Below are positions 13,537 through 15,027 of a stretch of 15,027 bases of DNA, in pieces; the first letter of the stretch is position 1, and each line of letters begins with the position of its first letter. Origin of the DNA: Anaeromyxobacter dehalogenans (GTDB lineage Bacteria > Myxococcota_A > UBA9042 > DTJE01). Both the position numbers and the translations under genes were made by a program. The notes beneath the pieces are model-generated. The model was not told where the DNA came from and did no database searches. It saw nothing but the letters and a program-made list of their open reading frames with translations. The stretch covers positions 1-15,027 of the forward strand of contig DYKK01000048.1 of assembly GCA_020722625.1 (NCBI GenBank), written 5' to 3'.

Positions 13537-14820
13537 TCACCCCTTCCCGTCCGGGCGCGCCCCCGCGCGAATCGTCTCGAGCCCGCGCGCGTCCGGCCCC
13601 TGCTCCGCGCGCAGCAACCGCCAGGCGAACGCGAACCCGATCACGCCGAGGGACGAGAAGACCCACATGCCGGGGCGGTAGCCGGCCGGATGGTCGGGTC
13701 CGGCCGCGAAGGCGTCGTTCGCCCACCCGACCACCAGGTTGAATCCCGCGAGCCCGATGTTCTGAACCATGGTCATCAGGCCGTAGGCGGTCCCGAGCCG
13801 CTCCTGCCCCACGAGGTACGCGACCGAGGGCCACATCACGGCCGGGATCAGCGAGAACGACACCCCCATCATGGCCATGGGCACGTAGAGCGACACGTCG
13901 GTGTACGCCATCACCAGGTACACCGGGGTCAGCAGGAGCGACCCGAACATCATCATCCGGGCCCTGCGGCCCACGCGGTCCACCGCGTACCCGAACAGGG
14001 GCGTGCAGATCATCGCGAACAGGGTCAGCATCGAGGACAGGAACCCGCCCTCCTCGCGGGTGGTCCCGTGGGCGTGCATGAAGAACTTCACCGCGAAGGT
14101 CTGGAACGGGAACACCGCGGAATAGAAGGTCACGCACAGGGCCACGACGTACCAGTAGGAACGCCCGAGCCTCCAGAGGTCCTTGAAGACCACCTTGTCC
14201 GTGGACCCGCCGCCCTCGACGGCGAACCGCCGCTCGGTCCGGGCCTCGACCAGGAAGTACGCGACCGCCGCGACCACCGCGACCAGTCCGAAGCCGGTGG
14301 CGACCAGGAGGGGTCCCTGCCACCCCTCGTACAGGGGGTGCGCCCACGTGGGCGAGTTCAGGGCCGCGAACGACCCGAGGCGCGCGAGCGTCAGGTTCAG
14401 CCCGAAGGCGAACGAGAGTTCGCGCCCGCGGAACCATCGGGCGATCGCCGTGGTCACGGCCACGATCATGGTCTCGGCGCCGATCCCGAACAGGAGCCGG
14501 CCCGCGGCCATGACCGGGAACACCGGGAGGGCCGCGGTCAGGAGGGACCCGAGGAAGCACAGGCCGGTGAACGCAAGCGTGGCCCGGCGCGTGCCGATCC
14601 GGTCAATGACGATCCCGCCCACCAGGACCATGACAACGTTGGGGATGCTATAGATGGCGTTGAGCAGCCCGATCTGGGAGTCGGTGAAGGCGAGTTTCTC
14701 CTTCAGGACGTCCGCGAGCGGGCTGATGCTGTCATAGATGTAATAGTTCCCGAACATCGCGAGGCTCACCACGACGAGGATGAGCCACCGCAGGTACGAG
14801 GGCGGGGGCGGGGCCGTCAT
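13537..14820 (-). CDS. Major facilitator superfamily transporter, MFSD1-like
   Basis: Inner-membrane transporter of 427 residues with about 12 hydrophobic segments. The first MFS motif A is at 68-79 (GGIVIDRIGTRR, between helices 2 and 3). Its pseudo-repeat is at 277-286 (GYAVDRVGRR, between helices 8 and 9), with a cytoplasmic middle loop around 192-218 (EARTERRF...). The late stretch GQERLGTAYGLMTMVQNIGLA resembles the eukaryotic MFSD1 (lysosomal dipeptide carrier) subgroup and its bacterial relatives. Substrate is not readable; small peptides, amino acids or organic anions are possible. AAGGAG lies eight bases before the ATG at 14820. The gene is alone on its strand, converging with glmS. 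The upstream region has small inverted repeats (14858-14872 and 14910-14925) that might be operators. Confidence 0.88.
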   Translation of the reverse strand: MTAPPPPSYLRWLILVVVSLAMFGNYYIYDSISPLADVLKEKLAFTDSQIGLLNAIYSIPNVVMVLVGGIVIDRIGTRRATLAFTGLCFLGSLLTAALPVFPVMAAGRLLFGIGAETMIVAVTTAIARWFRGRELSFAFGLNLTLARLGSFAALNSPTWAHPLYEGWQGPLLVATGFGLVAVVAAVAYFLVEARTERRFAVEGGGSTDKVVFKDLWRLGRSYWYVVALCVTFYSAVFPFQTFAVKFFMHAHGTTREEGGFLSSMLTLFAMICTPLFGYAVDRVGRRARMMMFGSLLLTPVYLVMAYTDVSLYVPMAMMGVSFSLIPAVMWPSVAYLVGQERLGTAYGLMTMVQNIGLAGFNLVVGWANDAFAAGPDHPAGYRPGMWVFSSLGVIGFAFAWRLLRAEQGPDARGLETIRAGARPDGKG

Positions 14821-14857
14821 CGCAATCGCTCCTTCGAGAGGGCGTCACCGGGCGCAC

Positions 14858-14872
14858 CCACCAGGATGGTGG
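14858..14872. repeat. Short perfect hairpin upstream of the MFS gene
   Basis: CCACCA (14858-14863) and TGGTGG (14867-14872) flank GGA. It lies in the presumed leader, about 40 bases before the start codon. Possible operator or leader hairpin; chance is also reasonable for a 6-bp stem. Confidence 0.3.
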
Positions 14873-14909
14873 ATGGAAGGAAGGATATCCGATCCGCATC
14901 GGGAAGGCG

Positions 14910-14925
14910 TGGAACACGAATTCCA
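14910..14925. promoter_or_regulatory. 16-bp inverted repeat, possible operator of the MFS gene
   Basis: TGGAA (14910-14914) and TTCCA (14921-14925) are separated by six bases, in a locally AT-richer patch about 90 bases upstream of the MFS start. This size and position suit a dimeric repressor site. No convincing -35/-10 pair could be set beside it; TATCCT (minus strand, ending near 14881) is the best -10 candidate. Confidence 0.3.
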
Positions 14926-14938
14926 TTTCTGGCGAGGA

Positions 14939-14977
14939 GACCGTCCCGCCCGCGGATCGGGTCTCGGCGGGACGGTC
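14939..14977. other. 12-bp perfect hairpin with 15-base loop
   Basis: GACCGTCCCGCC (14939-14950) is the exact reverse complement of GGCGGGACGGTC (14966-14977). Such a long perfect stem is unlikely by chance. No T-run follows on either strand, so it is not a classic rho-independent terminator. It may end a gene lying to the right of the window, or be part of a repeated intergenic element together with the heptads beside it. Confidence 0.6.
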
Positions 14978-14983
14978 ACCGGC

Positions 14984-15025
14984 ATCCGGGATCCGGGGTC
15001 CGGGATCCGAGGTCCGGGGTCGCGG
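14984..15025. repeat. Degenerate heptanucleotide tandem repeats
   Basis: Six consecutive 7-base units are visible: ATCCGGG (14984), ATCCGGG (14991), GTCCGGG (14998), ATCCGAG (15005), GTCCGGG (15012) and GTCGCGG (15019). The consensus is RTCCGGG, and the array appears to continue past the window end. It begins seven bases after the 12-bp hairpin, in a gene-free stretch (14821-15027). Confidence 0.75.
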
Positions 15026-15027
15026 TG

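Noticed and set aside
1..15027. CRISPR arrays, insertion sequences, tRNA or rRNA genes, prophage or toxin-antitoxin genes
   Set aside because: No spaced direct repeats, transposase motifs, tRNA-like cloverleaf or phage proteins were seen on either strand.

Overview
The window is about 15 kb of very GC-rich bacterial chromosome with tightly packed genes. It probably comes from a myxobacterium or a related member of the Myxococcota (former Deltaproteobacteria). Three things support this: an outer-membrane beta-barrel that resembles the myxobacterial TIGR04551 / MXAN_2562 family, a complete type IV pilus minor-pilin/PilY1 cassette, and a strong sigma-54-type promoter in front of that cassette. 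The taxonomy is inferred; there is no rRNA gene here to confirm it.

Left half, minus strand (122-6456): a five-gene minor pilin operon reading fimT/fimU-like, pilV, pilW, pilX, pilY1, the order known from Pseudomonas and Myxococcus. The genes are separated by 16, 6, -4 and 8 bases. Four encode proteins with type III (prepilin) signal peptides. The fifth is a large secreted von Willebrand A / beta-propeller protein, the presumed tip adhesin. Together the minor pilins and PilY1 would form the priming complex at the pilus tip. A near-consensus -24/-12 element (6489-6505) lies 33 bases upstream of the first start codon, so the operon is probably driven by sigma-54 and an activator such as PilR.

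Middle (6624-8755): a 640-residue outer-membrane beta-barrel gene on the minus strand, then a divergent control region. That region holds back-to-back sigma-70-like promoters, an 8-bp inverted repeat spanning the plus-strand promoter, and a G-rich leader that can form either a G-quadruplex or a 7-bp GC hairpin directly before the Shine-Dalgarno sequence of the next gene.

Right half, plus strand (8756-13460): a probable operon of ygeY (M20 metallohydrolase of the selenium-metabolism-linked type), a pentapeptide-repeat protein with about 39 uninterrupted repeats and a hydrophobic segment plus Pro/Ala tail, a small membrane-anchored protein of unknown function, and glmS (glucosamine-6-phosphate synthase). 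Converging on glmS from the right is a minus-strand MFS transporter (13537-14820). Its upstream region holds small inverted repeats, a 12-bp perfect hairpin and a run of degenerate heptanucleotide tandem repeats that continues to the window edge.

I saw no tRNA, rRNA, CRISPR array, insertion sequence, phage gene or obvious pseudogene. The most distinctive items are the sigma-54 promoter of the pilus operon, the G-rich/hairpin leader of ygeY, the coupled ygeY/pentapeptide-repeat pair, and the heptad repeats at the right edge.
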